Source: Granulosicoccus sp045106475
GTDB lineage: Bacteria; Pseudomonadota; Gammaproteobacteria; Granulosicoccales; Granulosicoccaceae
Length of the DNA stretch: 64,000 nucleotides
Assembly: GCA_045106475.1 (NCBI GenBank)
Contig: JBGCEO010000069.1
Coordinates: 1-64,000 of the forward strand
Direction of reading: 5' to 3'
The position numbers and the translations under genes are program-made. Positions within the stretch are counted from its first letter, which is position 1, and the number at the start of each line of letters is the position of its first letter. The notes beneath the pieces were generated by a model that worked only from the letters and a program-made list of their open reading frames with translations, was not told the DNA's origin and did no database searches. Below are positions 36,314 to 45,531 of this stretch, piece after piece.

Positions 36314-37636
36314 CTAGACTTTATCCAACAGTACAGTACGGACGCCGCCCATATAAGGCTGCAAAACATCGGGTACCTCAACACTGCCATCTTCCTGCTG
36401 GTAATTCTCCAGCACGGCAATCAGTGTTCTTCCAACTGCCAGCCCAGAACCGTTGAGCGTATGCAGAAGTTCTGTTTTACGCGTATCCGGATCTCTGAAT
36501 CGAGCTTGCATCCGCCGAGACTGAAAGTCAGTACAGTTGCTACAGGAAGATATTTCCCGGTAGGTGTTCTGAGCTGGCAACCAGACTTCTAGATCATAGG
36601 TTTTGGCAGCCGCAAAGCCGATATCTCCGCCGCACAAGGTAACAACCCGATAAGGCAAGTTCAATTTCTGCAGAATATTTTCTGCATGTTGGGTCATTTG
36701 CTCCAATGCATTGAAAGACTCATCAGGGTGCACCACCTGAATCATTTCAACTTTTTCAAACTGATGCTGACGAATCAACCCCCGTGTATCTCTGCCATAA
36801 GAACCAGCTTCGGATCTAAAACAGGTGCTATGGCAGGTATAGCGAATGGGTAGCTCGGTAGTATCAACGATTTGCTCTCGCACCGTATTAGTGACTGGAA
36901 CTTCTGAGGTTGGTATCAGGTAGTAGTCACTACCCTCAGCGCCAGCCTCAGCCTGCGTTTTAACATCGCCCCAAACAAGCCTGAATAGATCTTCTTCGAA
37001 CTTGGGTAACTGACCTGTTCCTCTCAAGGTATCTGCGTTGACGATGACAGGAACATTGATTTCCGTATAACCATGTTCACGAGTGTGTGTGTCCAGCATG
37101 AACTGGCATAGTGCCCGGTGAAGAGTGGCCAACTCCCCACGTAATACCGCAAACCGCGAACCTGTCAGCTTCGTGGCTGTATCAAAATCCAATGACCGGT
37201 TCCGAGCTCCCAGGTCAACATGATCCAAGGGCTCATAATTAAAATCGCGCGGTGTGCCCACCCTTCGCAACTCTACATTATCCGATTCATCCCGCCCGGG
37301 CGGCACACTTTCGTCCACGATATTGGGCAGTGTCAAAAGGATATCTTCAAGTGCACCCTGTACATCGCTAAGCTCCTTTTTAGCAACTTCCAACTCATCA
37401 CCCAGGCGCGAAGTCTCTGCCAAAAGAGGGCTGATGTCCTCTCCCCTGGCCTTCGCCTGCCCGATGGATTTTGACCGGGTATTGCGATCAGCCTGCAACT
37501 GTTCACTGCGCTGCTGTAGATTTTTACGCTGTTCTTCAAGCTCACTGAGCCTGGATTGATCGAGTGTAAAGTTTCGGACTTTAAGCCGCTCAGCTATGTG
37601 TGGCAGATCGTTTCTGATTAATTTTGGGTCGAGCAT
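36314..37636 (-). CDS. serS: Seryl-tRNA synthetase
   Basis: This 440-residue class II synthetase has the N-terminal coiled-coil tRNA-binding arm (about 25-105), then motif 2 (YTCHSTCFRSEAGSYGRDTRGLIRQHQF) and motif 3 (SGLAVGRTLIAVLENYQ). It charges tRNA-Ser in the cytoplasm. A length near 430 residues is normal. Confidence 0.97.
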   Translation of the reverse strand: MLDPKLIRNDLPHIAERLKVRNFTLDQSRLSELEEQRKNLQQRSEQLQADRNTRSKSIGQAKARGEDISPLLAETSRLGDELEVAKKELSDVQGALEDILLTLPNIVDESVPPGRDESDNVELRRVGTPRDFNYEPLDHVDLGARNRSLDFDTATKLTGSRFAVLRGELATLHRALCQFMLDTHTREHGYTEINVPVIVNADTLRGTGQLPKFEEDLFRLVWGDVKTQAEAGAEGSDYYLIPTSEVPVTNTVREQIVDTTELPIRYTCHSTCFRSEAGSYGRDTRGLIRQHQFEKVEMIQVVHPDESFNALEQMTQHAENILQKLNLPYRVVTLCGGDIGFAAAKTYDLEVWLPAQNTYREISSCSNCTDFQSRRMQARFRDPDTRKTELLHTLNGSGLAVGRTLIAVLENYQQEDGSVEVPDVLQPYMGGVRTVLLDKV

Positions 37637-37728
37637 GCGCGAAATATTTTTCCCGGAAGCGTGTTACAGATTTTCGAAGTCACCCGCTCAGTATATCAGC
37701 GCACTTGCACTGAGCCGAGCCTGTGAAG

Positions 37729-38121
37729 TCACGATAAAACAGACTTGGCCAAATTGGCACCGGCAGCAACGGCTATCAGTGACCCAGCGACATTCAACCC
37801 GATATTAAATGCCGCATAGCTGATATTTCCAGCTTCCAGCAGGCGCAGGGTATCAACCGAAAACGCCGAAAATGTGGTAAAACCACCTAAAAATCCAACG
37901 ATGAGGAATAAGTGGGCAGCGGTGCCTAACAGACCTTTCTCGATCAGCCAGATAACCACGAACCCCGCCAGCAGCGCACCTGTGATGTTGGCCAATAGCG
38001 TAGCCACAGGAAAGCGCAGTAAGTGAGGATCTACGGCAAAGCTGATTGCATAGCGGGCACACGCTCCTAGCGCCCCGCCAGCGCCGACCATGAGGAAATT
38101 CAAACCTGTATTCATCGGCAT
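37729..38121 (-). CDS. crcB: Fluoride ion channel CrcB/Fluc
   Basis: This 130-residue four-span protein has the family motifs GGALGACARYAIS, GFLGGFTTFSAFSVD (the TTFS pore region) and an Asn-containing LLANITGALLAGF. It forms a dual-topology dimer that exports fluoride. Two in-frame ATGs six bases apart (38121, 38115) are both possible. No fluoride riboswitch was recognised upstream. Confidence 0.93.
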   Translation of the reverse strand: MPMNTGLNFLMVGAGGALGACARYAISFAVDPHLLRFPVATLLANITGALLAGFVVIWLIEKGLLGTAAHLFLIVGFLGGFTTFSAFSVDTLRLLEAGNISYAAFNIGLNVAGSLIAVAAGANLAKSVLS

Positions 38122-38166
38122 CGACTTTGCATCGTTGAATGACGGACTTTAGCGTAAATATCAATC

Positions 38167-38715
38167 ATGATCCTTAAAATCAGCCTAGCCATACTTTGTA
38201 CCAGCGCAACGATGGCTTTCGCCCAACCGTTGTACAAATGGGTAGAAACAGATGGGTCGATTACATTTTCACCCCACAAGCCACCTGCTGGTACAAGCTA
38301 TGAGACGGTCTCAAAACCGGCATCCTCATCGATAAACTCAGCTGTTGCTAAAGACGCATTGACTATTGATAATTCGCAATCGGGCACAAACCGTAAAAAC
38401 GCGCCGGCCACTAATCAGATAACGCCTGCCGTTCAAGCGATTCGGTCACCTTCCACCTCCCCAGGCCGGGTAAATAAGGAGCTCGGGGGCAAGGCAACGC
38501 CCGCAGCGCTCGCTCAGGCAGACTCTCAGTCAATCACCACGACACATTCTGCTAGCCCTTCCCTGAATAAACAACGACAGTGCCAGGATCTAAGAAAGCG
38601 GGTTGTATCGCTCGAGCGTCGCTTAAAGTCTCGCTTGACCCCTGAGGACATGGACAACACAGTTGTACATATGGCGCGCTACCAGCGAAGCTTTGATCAG
38701 CACTGTGTGCAGTAA
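38167..38715 (+). CDS. DUF4124 domain-containing periplasmic protein
   Basis: This 182-residue protein has a signal peptide (cleavage after AFA) followed by the DUF4124 pattern LYKWVETDGSITFSPHKPPAGTSYE (about 20-45). The middle is low-complexity Thr/Ser/Ala, and the C-terminal 45 residues hold two cysteines (CQDLRKRVVSLERR ... HCVQ). Function is unknown for the family. Its 3' end overlaps the convergent DUF1249 gene by 19 bp. Confidence 0.85.
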   Translation: MILKISLAILCTSATMAFAQPLYKWVETDGSITFSPHKPPAGTSYETVSKPASSSINSAVAKDALTIDNSQSGTNRKNAPATNQITPAVQAIRSPSTSPGRVNKELGGKATPAALAQADSQSITTTHSASPSLNKQRQCQDLRKRVVSLERRLKSRLTPEDMDNTVVHMARYQRSFDQHCVQ

Positions 38716-39179
38716 TCCGCGCTTTTTGGTGCGGGCGCGGGATCTTTGGAGAATGAATGTCCTTGCCTGAGACAGTAGCTTAACCACTTGTTAAGGAATC
38801 GATTAAGCCTCCTGCCCTCGTCCAGGTCACGGGTGCGTCTTACCTCCACCCGCCCCTCCGGTAGCAGCCCACTCATCACCTCGCAGCTTCTGGCATCATG
38901 ATACAAACGAATATTGAGATCAGGCTCTTTTTCGCTGCGATGTAGATTGGACGCTGAGAACCGATAAGTGAGATTGAAGGTTGTGGTGTACCGATCATGC
39001 ACTATATTGCTTATTTCAAGAGGCATCGCCTGTGCCACCTCTGATCGGAAGCAACCCAGCTGCATTGCCCGAAGTTCAGGCGCCAGCAATCGCATCAGCA
39101 AATAATTTTGCTCGTAAAGCTCCATTAGCGAAGCGAAGCGGCCGCTATTGCGTGGCCTGTGCAGTAGAGTGCTATACAT
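38697..39179 (-). CDS. DUF1249 (YqiB-like) family protein
   Basis: This 160-residue protein shows the DUF1249 pattern MELYEQNYLLMRLLAPEL, then YTTTFNLTYRF and LNIRLYHDARSCEVMS, ending in NRFLNKWLSYCLRQGHSF. Soluble, unknown function, widespread in gammaproteobacteria. Confidence 0.87.
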   Translation of the reverse strand: MYSTLLHRPRNSGRFASLMELYEQNYLLMRLLAPELRAMQLGCFRSEVAQAMPLEISNIVHDRYTTTFNLTYRFSASNLHRSEKEPDLNIRLYHDARSCEVMSGLLPEGRVEVRRTRDLDEGRRLNRFLNKWLSYCLRQGHSFSKDPAPAPKSADYCTQC

Positions 39180-39389
39180 CGGATGTATTATGGTGCGGAG
39201 TGGATGTCACATCAAACAAATATTTTAAACCGTGGCTTAACCTTGTAATCAGAGCGCAATAACGCCATATTACACATGATATCGCGGTGCAATTGCCCTC
39301 AAATGTCTAGATGCTGCTTGCAGTAATCGGGATTATGTTGATAATGGCGCCGGGACGTACATACCCGATTAAGGCAAATCAGAGATTTA

Positions 39390-39608
39390 ATGGCTAAAGA
39401 AGAACCCATAGAAATGGAGGGCGTTGTTGTCGATACCCTCCCCAACACGATGTTTCGAGTAGAACTCGAGAACGGTCATGTTGTTACTGCACACATATCA
39501 GGCAAAATGCGAAAACACTATATTCGTATACTCACCGGTGACAAGGTGACAGTGCAAATGACTCCTTACGACCTAAGCAAAGGCAGAATTACGTACCGCA
39601 GTCGCTAA
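39390..39608 (+). CDS. infA: Translation initiation factor IF-1
   Basis: This 72-residue OB-fold protein is the exact expected length: EEPIEMEGVVVDTLPNTMFR, then HISGKMRKHYIRILTGDKV and ending GRITYRSR. It binds the ribosomal A site during initiation. Convergent with clpA, as in many gammaproteobacteria. Confidence 0.98.
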   Translation: MAKEEPIEMEGVVVDTLPNTMFRVELENGHVVTAHISGKMRKHYIRILTGDKVTVQMTPYDLSKGRITYRSR

Positions 39609-39687
39609 CACACTTTTGCGCTGCCGGGTTAGTTGGGGCCCACCGACAAAGAAATCCCAGATAGAACCGAGCTTGCGGTTCTCCAGA

Positions 39688-39718
39688 CAAAAAAACGTCC
39701 GCCATATGGCGGACGTTT
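39688..39718 (-). terminator. Rho-independent terminator for clpA
   Basis: A perfect 26-bp palindrome (39693-39718) built on CGTCCGCC/GGCGGACG is followed on the minus strand by a run of T (seven A on the plus strand before CGTCC). It lies 28 bp after the clpA stop. Its palindromic nature could also slow infA transcription from the other side. Confidence 0.88.
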
Positions 39719-39746
39719 CGCATTGCAGAACGCGCCAGTCAGGATA

Positions 39747-42023
39747 CTAGACTGTTGCCTCTTTACTTTCCTTGCTTTCAAATTCGAATGCAAGATCTCC
39801 TTTCTCGTCCAGAATGACGCGAACACGGCCACCTCTGCTGAGCTTGCCAAAGAGGATTTCGTCGGCCAGATGCTTCTTGACGTTTTCGCTAATTAGTCTG
39901 GACATCGGTCGAGCTCCCATCCGCGCATCAAAACCGTGCTCTGCCAACCAGGCCTTAGCCTCATCATTGAAGTCGATTGATACGTTTTTCTCTTCAAGTT
40001 GTGCTTCAAGCTCGATAATGAACTTGTCGACAACATTAAGAATAATGCTCTTATCCAGAGCCTTAAACTGAATGATCGCGTCGAGCCTGTTGCGAAACTC
40101 AGGAGTGAACAACTTGTTTACTGCTTCATTACCATCTGTACTGTGATCTTGTTGAGTGAATCCCATTGTTGTTCTGGAAATGGATTCTGCCCCGGCGTTG
40201 GTCGTCATGATCAAAATGATGTTTCTGAAATCCGCTTTTCGACCATTGTTGTCGGTAAGGGTGCCGTGATCCATGACCTGTAAAAGCAGATTAAACACAT
40301 CAGGATGCGCTTTTTCGATTTCGTCCAGCAAAACAACGGCGTGCGGATTCTGTATGACAGCATCGGTTAGCAAACCACCTTGATCAAAACCAACATAACC
40401 AGGAGGTGCACCGATCAGGCGCGACACTGTGTGTCGCTCCATGTACTCGGACATATCGAAACGGATTAGCTCAATACCCATAATACTGGCGAGTTGCTTG
40501 GTCACTTCCGTTTTTCCGACCCCTGTTGGACCAGCAAACATAAAGCTGCCAATAGGTTTATCCTGTGGACCCAATCCTGAGCGGGACATTTTTATGGCCG
40601 CTCCCAATGTGTCGATAGCCTCGTCCTGGCCGAAAACCAGCATTCTGAGATCTCTGGACAATGTCTTGAGCTTATCCATATCGGTGGAAGAAACGCTCTT
40701 CTCTGGAATTCGTGCGATCTTTGCCACGATTGCTTCGATATCTTTGACAGTAATCTGCTTCTTACCTTTAGCGGTAACGCCTTTTACCCGATGATTGGCA
40801 CCGGCTTCGTCGATCACATCAATCGCTTTGTCGGGTAGAAATCGATCGTTAATGTAACGACCAGATAGCTCAGCCGCTGTTTTCAGTGCCTTGGTCGAAT
40901 ACTTAACTTCATGAAATTCTTCATATCGAGTCTTGAGACCCTTGAGAATTTCAAATGTCTGATCAACTGATGGCTCTACGACATCGATTTTTTGAAAACG
41001 TCGGGACAACGCTCGATCTTTCTCGAATATACCCCGGTACTCTTGGTACGTGGTTGATCCAATGCACTTCAACTCGCCGGTGGCAAGCATCGGTTTGATC
41101 AGGTTGGAAGCATCCATAACACCACCTGATGCCGCACCTGCGCCAATTATGGTGTGAATTTCATCAATAAACAGGATTGCTCCAGGTTCTTTTTTGAGCT
41201 GGTTGAGTATGCCTTTGAGTCGCTTTTCAAAATCACCGCGGTACTTTGTCCCGGCAACCAATGCGCCTAGATCAAGCGAATAAATAATCGCTTCGGATAG
41301 AACCTCCGGAACCTCACCGTCGACTATCCGCTTAGCAAGGCCCTCCGCAATAGCGGTTTTTCCAACGCCAGCTTCACCAACCAGCAAGGGGTTGTTTTTT
41401 CGCCTGCGACATAAAACCTGAGATGCACGCTCGACTTCATGGTCGCGGCCGATCAAAGGATCGATTTCTCCAGCCAGCGCTTTGTTGTTCAGATTAGTTG
41501 CGTATTTGTCCAGGGGTTTGGCGTCACTCTCACCTTCCTCTGCACCGTATTCTGCACTCCCATCATCGGTTTCTTCAGGCTCATCCTGCGAATTTTTGGA
41601 AATGCCGTGCGAGATGTAATTGACAACATCCAACCGCGTAATGTTTTGTTTGTTTAACAAATAGACTGTTTGTGAGTCCTGCTCGCCGAAGATGGCTACC
41701 AGGACGTTAGCACCTGTGACCTCTTTTTTTCCAGAGCTCTGGACATGAAAAACAGCTCTCTGAAGTACTCGCTGAAAGCCGAGTGTCGGTTGTGTTTCGC
41801 GCGTATCGTTTTCGTCAAGCAACGGCGTATTTTCATCGACAAAGCTATCGAGTTCGTCACGCAGTGTTTCTAGATCGCCCCCACAAGCACGCAAAACCTG
41901 CGCTGCAGTCGGATTGTCTATCAAAGCAAGCAATAGATGCTCAACAGTCATAAATTCAAAACGACGCGTACGAGCTTCTTTAAAAGCATTGTTAAGGGTA
42001 AATTCCAGCTCTTTACTCAGCAT
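39747..42023 (-). CDS. clpA: ATP-dependent Clp protease ATP-binding subunit ClpA
   Basis: This 758-residue AAA+ unfoldase has a Clp N-domain (1-150), a first AAA module with GEAGVGKT and a second with GPTGVGKT, and the ClpP-docking region late in the protein. It unfolds substrates for ClpP, including N-degron proteins delivered by ClpS, which is encoded 68 bp upstream. No clpP is in view. Confidence 0.97.
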   Translation of the reverse strand: MLSKELEFTLNNAFKEARTRRFEFMTVEHLLLALIDNPTAAQVLRACGGDLETLRDELDSFVDENTPLLDENDTRETQPTLGFQRVLQRAVFHVQSSGKKEVTGANVLVAIFGEQDSQTVYLLNKQNITRLDVVNYISHGISKNSQDEPEETDDGSAEYGAEEGESDAKPLDKYATNLNNKALAGEIDPLIGRDHEVERASQVLCRRRKNNPLLVGEAGVGKTAIAEGLAKRIVDGEVPEVLSEAIIYSLDLGALVAGTKYRGDFEKRLKGILNQLKKEPGAILFIDEIHTIIGAGAASGGVMDASNLIKPMLATGELKCIGSTTYQEYRGIFEKDRALSRRFQKIDVVEPSVDQTFEILKGLKTRYEEFHEVKYSTKALKTAAELSGRYINDRFLPDKAIDVIDEAGANHRVKGVTAKGKKQITVKDIEAIVAKIARIPEKSVSSTDMDKLKTLSRDLRMLVFGQDEAIDTLGAAIKMSRSGLGPQDKPIGSFMFAGPTGVGKTEVTKQLASIMGIELIRFDMSEYMERHTVSRLIGAPPGYVGFDQGGLLTDAVIQNPHAVVLLDEIEKAHPDVFNLLLQVMDHGTLTDNNGRKADFRNIILIMTTNAGAESISRTTMGFTQQDHSTDGNEAVNKLFTPEFRNRLDAIIQFKALDKSIILNVVDKFIIELEAQLEEKNVSIDFNDEAKAWLAEHGFDARMGARPMSRLISENVKKHLADEILFGKLSRGGRVRVILDEKGDLAFEFESKESKEATV

Positions 42024-42091
42024 TATTTTGTAGTCCGCTCTCTAAAACCAGTTTCGTCGCATTGGGCGTCACGCTTGCTCGGCCTGTTTAG

Positions 42092-42409
42092 CTATTCTTT
42101 TTCCATCTCACACAACAGGGGGTGCTTCCTTTCTCGAGCAAGCTGCGTCACCTGCGCAACCTTTGTTTCTGCAATTTCACGGGTAAATAATCCACAAACA
42201 CCCTTACCCTTCTGATGTACATGAAGCATTACCCGCGTGGCCTGTTCTTTGTCCAGCTTAAAAAATACCTGCAACACTTCAACTACAAATTCCATCGGGG
42301 TGTAGTCGTCGTTCAACAAAACCACCTTCCACAGCGGCGGCTTAGCCAGCTTGGGCTTGGCCGTTTCAATGGCTAACCCCCCTTCCCTGTTTGTATCTTC
42401 TTCACTCAT
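42092..42409 (-). CDS. clpS: ClpS adaptor
   Basis: This 105-residue protein has the ClpS core PPLWKVVLLNDDYTPMEFVVEVL and VMLHVHQKGKGVCGLFTREIAETK. It delivers N-degron substrates to ClpA. ATG 42409 was chosen over an adjacent upstream TTG. Confidence 0.96.
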   Translation of the reverse strand: MSEEDTNREGGLAIETAKPKLAKPPLWKVVLLNDDYTPMEFVVEVLQVFFKLDKEQATRVMLHVHQKGKGVCGLFTREIAETKVAQVTQLARERKHPLLCEMEKE

Positions 42410-42776
42410 CAATAAATTCCGCGAGATCGATTGCCATCTATCTAAACCTATTACGTAGTAATTCGGGCATTGGAAACGCGATCAAGCTTGCCAGATGGAT
42501 CGCAATATTCGTACCCCAACAACATAGTGACTGTAAAACGTAACTCAATTGCACCAAGAGCAACAAGTGAACAATACAAAAACACCTATGCAGATAAATT
42601 GTAGTCGGGTACAGCGTACTAAAAGGTGACCAAATGCGCTCTTTTTCTGACGGTGTGGCTGTTATTTGACTGGAGACTGCCAGAGCAGTGACATCAGCAA
42701 AATACCCGAAAGTTGGACAATAAATCCATCTTTGGGTTCTGGAGGCATCTACAGTCTGGTAAAAGTGGCAGGATAC
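42410..42776. other. Intergenic region upstream of clpS, downstream of the exopolysaccharide locus
   Basis: About 367 bp without a credible gene. A small dyad ATTAC-GTA-GTAAT lies at 42450-42462. The clpS promoter and the 3' end of the polymerase transcript should be here, but no clear hexamers, T-run terminator or small RNA were recognised. No cspD, common at this site in relatives, was found. Confidence 0.4.
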
Positions 42777-44747
42777 CTACTTTTTTCCACGTCGTTTTAA
42801 TGAAGAAGTGGTCTTTGATAAAGGCTTTTCGGTCGCAGAACCATTGCCGCGGTTTTCAGCTGCAAGCGCTGCCTGATGAGCTCCAGCGCCGCGGAGAGGC
42901 TTTTTTTGCGCCCTGGATCTCGTTGTAATAATTCTATCCGCCTGCTCAGCGCCGGCACCCCGTTTCCCGCTGGGAGAAACCTTGGTGTCGATGTGGGTAA
43001 ATTCTCCCTCGAGCACGTAGGAGGAGTCAGAATCCTGCTCAATGACGGCAGGGTCTCGCTCCCGCTCCGACTCTATTTCTGACAGGCTCGTACCCGACGC
43101 ATTGGCCCCACGCTGTTCAAACGCATTGGTTCGCTTTCTCCTAGGTTCTTCCGCTGCCGTTTTCTCTTGTTTGGCTTGCTGTTTTAGCACTTGCATAATC
43201 ACCAGCAAGATCCAGAAATTGGCCGTGAAATTGAGCGACACTGCTCTCGAACCAAATATGCACACTACCGCAAAACAGGCGGTAGCCGCGGCTCCCCCGA
43301 TACCGATTGCCTTTATAAAGCGATCATCCTCATTCAAGCTGTGCGTCCTGCCTAACGAGAAGCTATAGCCCAGTATGAGCAGGAACAAGGCTAAAGCCGG
43401 CAGTCCCATCTGCGAGCCAATGTACAGATACATGCTGTGCGGATCACTCTCTTCGACAAACTCCTCCGTGTAGTCTTTTTTCAAATATGGAAATCCCTTA
43501 AAGCCTTTACCCCAGATGGGATCTTCCGAAATCATGACGGCCGCGGCTCGCCACATAATCAAACGGGTAGACGAGCTTTTGTCCAACCTATCCTCGGCCG
43601 ATGCACTGGATGATTCATCGCTTGTGAGGCTGCCCATACGAGCTGATATGGAATCAGGTAACAAATTCGGAAAAGCCAGAAAGAAACACAACGCAAATGC
43701 CGCCCAGGAGAACAGAAACAGCTTGCCTTTGAACCAACCAGCCATACAGCCGCCAATCAACATAGCCACATATGCCCCGCGAGAAAAGGTGGTGATTAGC
43801 ACCTTGGCGGTCAATAGAAAATAAGGTGTAAGCAGCCAGGCCCGGAGATCTTTTATGTAAATGATAAAAATGGCGATCAGCGGTAAAACGGTATAGGCAA
43901 TGTATCCACCGAAATTATTAGACTGCAAATGAGGGCCTCCAATACGACTTTTTTCAATCGTGGAGCGTCCCATTTTTTCCAGCATTTCAGGGACTGCATA
44001 CAGGACAACCAGCATGGAGCCGATTAACAGATACAAGAAACAGCGCTTTGCGGTTTCAGTATCCCGAATGCACATCAGAGCGATGAAGTAGAAGATGAAT
44101 TGATCAACCCACGCTTTATAGCTCAGCAATTCGTTGTAGAGCAGGAACGTGCGCCCGCCCGGCAAAAACGTCACGGTAATAGCCGAGAGCGATGACAGGA
44201 TTCCGAAAACCAGCACCAGGACTGTTCCCGGAGGCCATTTGAATAAACTCTCACGCATCTGCGTAGCGCGAAGCAATGCCGCAAACAGCCCGAGCAACAC
44301 AAGCATGTTAGTGCCGTTGACACCGGGTGCCAGTGGAACAACAAAGACCTTAGAAAACGGCAGATAGATAATCATGCACGCCAGCACGAGCTCCACGCCT
44401 TTGAAGGCACTCAAGGCGACCACAAGTCCCAGTGCCAATGCGATAGGGTATAAAATATAGGATGGCCAGCCTCCACCGGTTACGGTCAGCGCCAACACCA
44501 GAAAGGCGGGAAAAGCCAGGAAGCCGAGCACCGGCTTAAGCCCGTCCAACGCTGGAAAACCCGAGTTCTCAAAGCTACTCGACGCTTTTTCGCGCTCTCG
44601 CCTCTTTGAAGCACGCGAAGCCTTTCGCTGACGATGCACATTACCCAGCGCACCGCGGCGGCGTTTCGAGTCTCTGCCTACGACCTCGTCGTCACGGTCG
44701 TTGTACAGATCTTTTTCAGCGTGCGGAAATGGATTTGTAGAGGCCAT
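42777..44747 (-). CDS. O-antigen ligase / Wzy-type polymerase family membrane protein
   Basis: This 656-residue protein has about 12 hydrophobic segments (about 75-500) with an O-antigen-ligase-like loop (SADSTRLIMWRAA region: SSTRLIMWRAAAVMISEDPIWGKGFKGF ... DPHSMYLYIGSQMGLPAL). It has a strongly basic N-terminal cytoplasmic tail (RDSKRRRGALGNVHRQRKAS) and a 150-residue basic, low-complexity C-terminal tail. The family polymerises or ligates polysaccharide repeat units in the periplasm. ATG 44747 was preferred to TTG 44765. It overlaps the deacetylase gene by 32 bp. Confidence 0.85.
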   Translation of the reverse strand: MASTNPFPHAEKDLYNDRDDEVVGRDSKRRRGALGNVHRQRKASRASKRREREKASSSFENSGFPALDGLKPVLGFLAFPAFLVLALTVTGGGWPSYILYPIALALGLVVALSAFKGVELVLACMIIYLPFSKVFVVPLAPGVNGTNMLVLLGLFAALLRATQMRESLFKWPPGTVLVLVFGILSSLSAITVTFLPGGRTFLLYNELLSYKAWVDQFIFYFIALMCIRDTETAKRCFLYLLIGSMLVVLYAVPEMLEKMGRSTIEKSRIGGPHLQSNNFGGYIAYTVLPLIAIFIIYIKDLRAWLLTPYFLLTAKVLITTFSRGAYVAMLIGGCMAGWFKGKLFLFSWAAFALCFFLAFPNLLPDSISARMGSLTSDESSSASAEDRLDKSSSTRLIMWRAAAVMISEDPIWGKGFKGFPYLKKDYTEEFVEESDPHSMYLYIGSQMGLPALALFLLILGYSFSLGRTHSLNEDDRFIKAIGIGGAAATACFAVVCIFGSRAVSLNFTANFWILLVIMQVLKQQAKQEKTAAEEPRRKRTNAFEQRGANASGTSLSEIESERERDPAVIEQDSDSSYVLEGEFTHIDTKVSPSGKRGAGAEQADRIITTRSRAQKKPLRGAGAHQAALAAENRGNGSATEKPLSKTTSSLKRRGKK

Positions 44748-45531
44748 GGTAGAGCCGGTTGCCAATAATTCGTCGAAGCGAACGTTTTGCCTGACTTTTT
44801 AGTCGATGTTGTCTGTAATAGCCCTTATCGGGACCGATGATACGACTAAATTCGTCCAGCGTTGTGTTTCGTCTTACCGCTACTCGACTTAGAGGTTCCC
44901 GGTTTTGCTGAGGCAACAAAAAATCGGTGTTCATATTCTCATTGTCTACTCGCGACGAGCCGAAAACATTAGTGTTCACAAGGGCTACAGAAGATCCAAA
45001 CCATTGCTGATAACCCGCCGCCTGCAGCTGCGAAAGGGTCTCATTATTATATCGGCCACCGGGAAAGGAGATTGATTGACAGGGTCGACTGGTTAACGTT
45101 TCTAAAAGCTTTCGACTGTGGGCTAATTCATGGATCGACTCAGCGGGGCTCATATCATCAAAAAAACGGTGGCTCAGGCCATGGCTGCCCACATACATGC
45201 CCGATGTCTCACTCAGAGTCTTCAGCTGCTCCGAATCCATGAAGCCCACCCTTTTTCCGATAAAATTTGTTGTAACAAAGAATATGGCCGGCATTTGTCT
45301 CTCCACCAGCAGAGGCACTGCAAGTTCCAGATTGCTCAGGTGGCCGTCATCAAAAGTAATCACAATCTCAGGCTCAGTGGAACCATCAAAAACACCCACC
45401 CGCCGACTGATCAAGCTATCCAGTTGTGCTATGAAATTCGATTCGCTAACTGCGTAAGGCAAATCTTCATCGTCAATCAGGCTTGTGTCATTGTCGCGAT
45501 ATAGTGCGTGATACATTAGAACAACACTCAT
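44716..45531 (-). CDS. Polysaccharide deacetylase (NodB-like)
   Basis: This 271-residue protein has the NodB-homology motifs VITFDDG (about 57-63) and the metal-binding HGLSH (about 117), then the FPGGRYNN motif. It likely removes N- or O-acetyl groups from the exopolysaccharide. It has no signal peptide, so cytoplasmic action or non-classical placement is implied. ATG 45531 overlaps the upstream glycosyltransferase stop (ATGA). Confidence 0.86.
   Translation of the reverse strand: MSVVLMYHALYRDNDTSLIDDEDLPYAVSESNFIAQLDSLISRRVGVFDGSTEPEIVITFDDGHLSNLELAVPLLVERQMPAIFFVTTNFIGKRVGFMDSEQLKTLSETSGMYVGSHGLSHRFFDDMSPAESIHELAHSRKLLETLTSRPCQSISFPGGRYNNETLSQLQAAGYQQWFGSSVALVNTNVFGSSRVDNENMNTDFLLPQQNREPLSRVAVRRNTTLDEFSRIIGPDKGYYRQHRLKSQAKRSLRRIIGNRLYHGLYKSISAR

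Noticed and set aside
37640..38166. Fluoride riboswitch near crcB
   Set aside because: The 45-bp stretch upstream of crcB is too short and lacks the conserved crcB RNA elements.
38981..39262. Plus-strand 93-codon frame over the DUF1249 gene
   Set aside because: It overlaps a conserved family gene on the other strand and has no ribosome-binding site or domain.
42410..42776. Search for tRNA, small RNA or cspD in the clpS upstream region
   Set aside because: No T-loop signature, cloverleaf or cold-shock motif was found.
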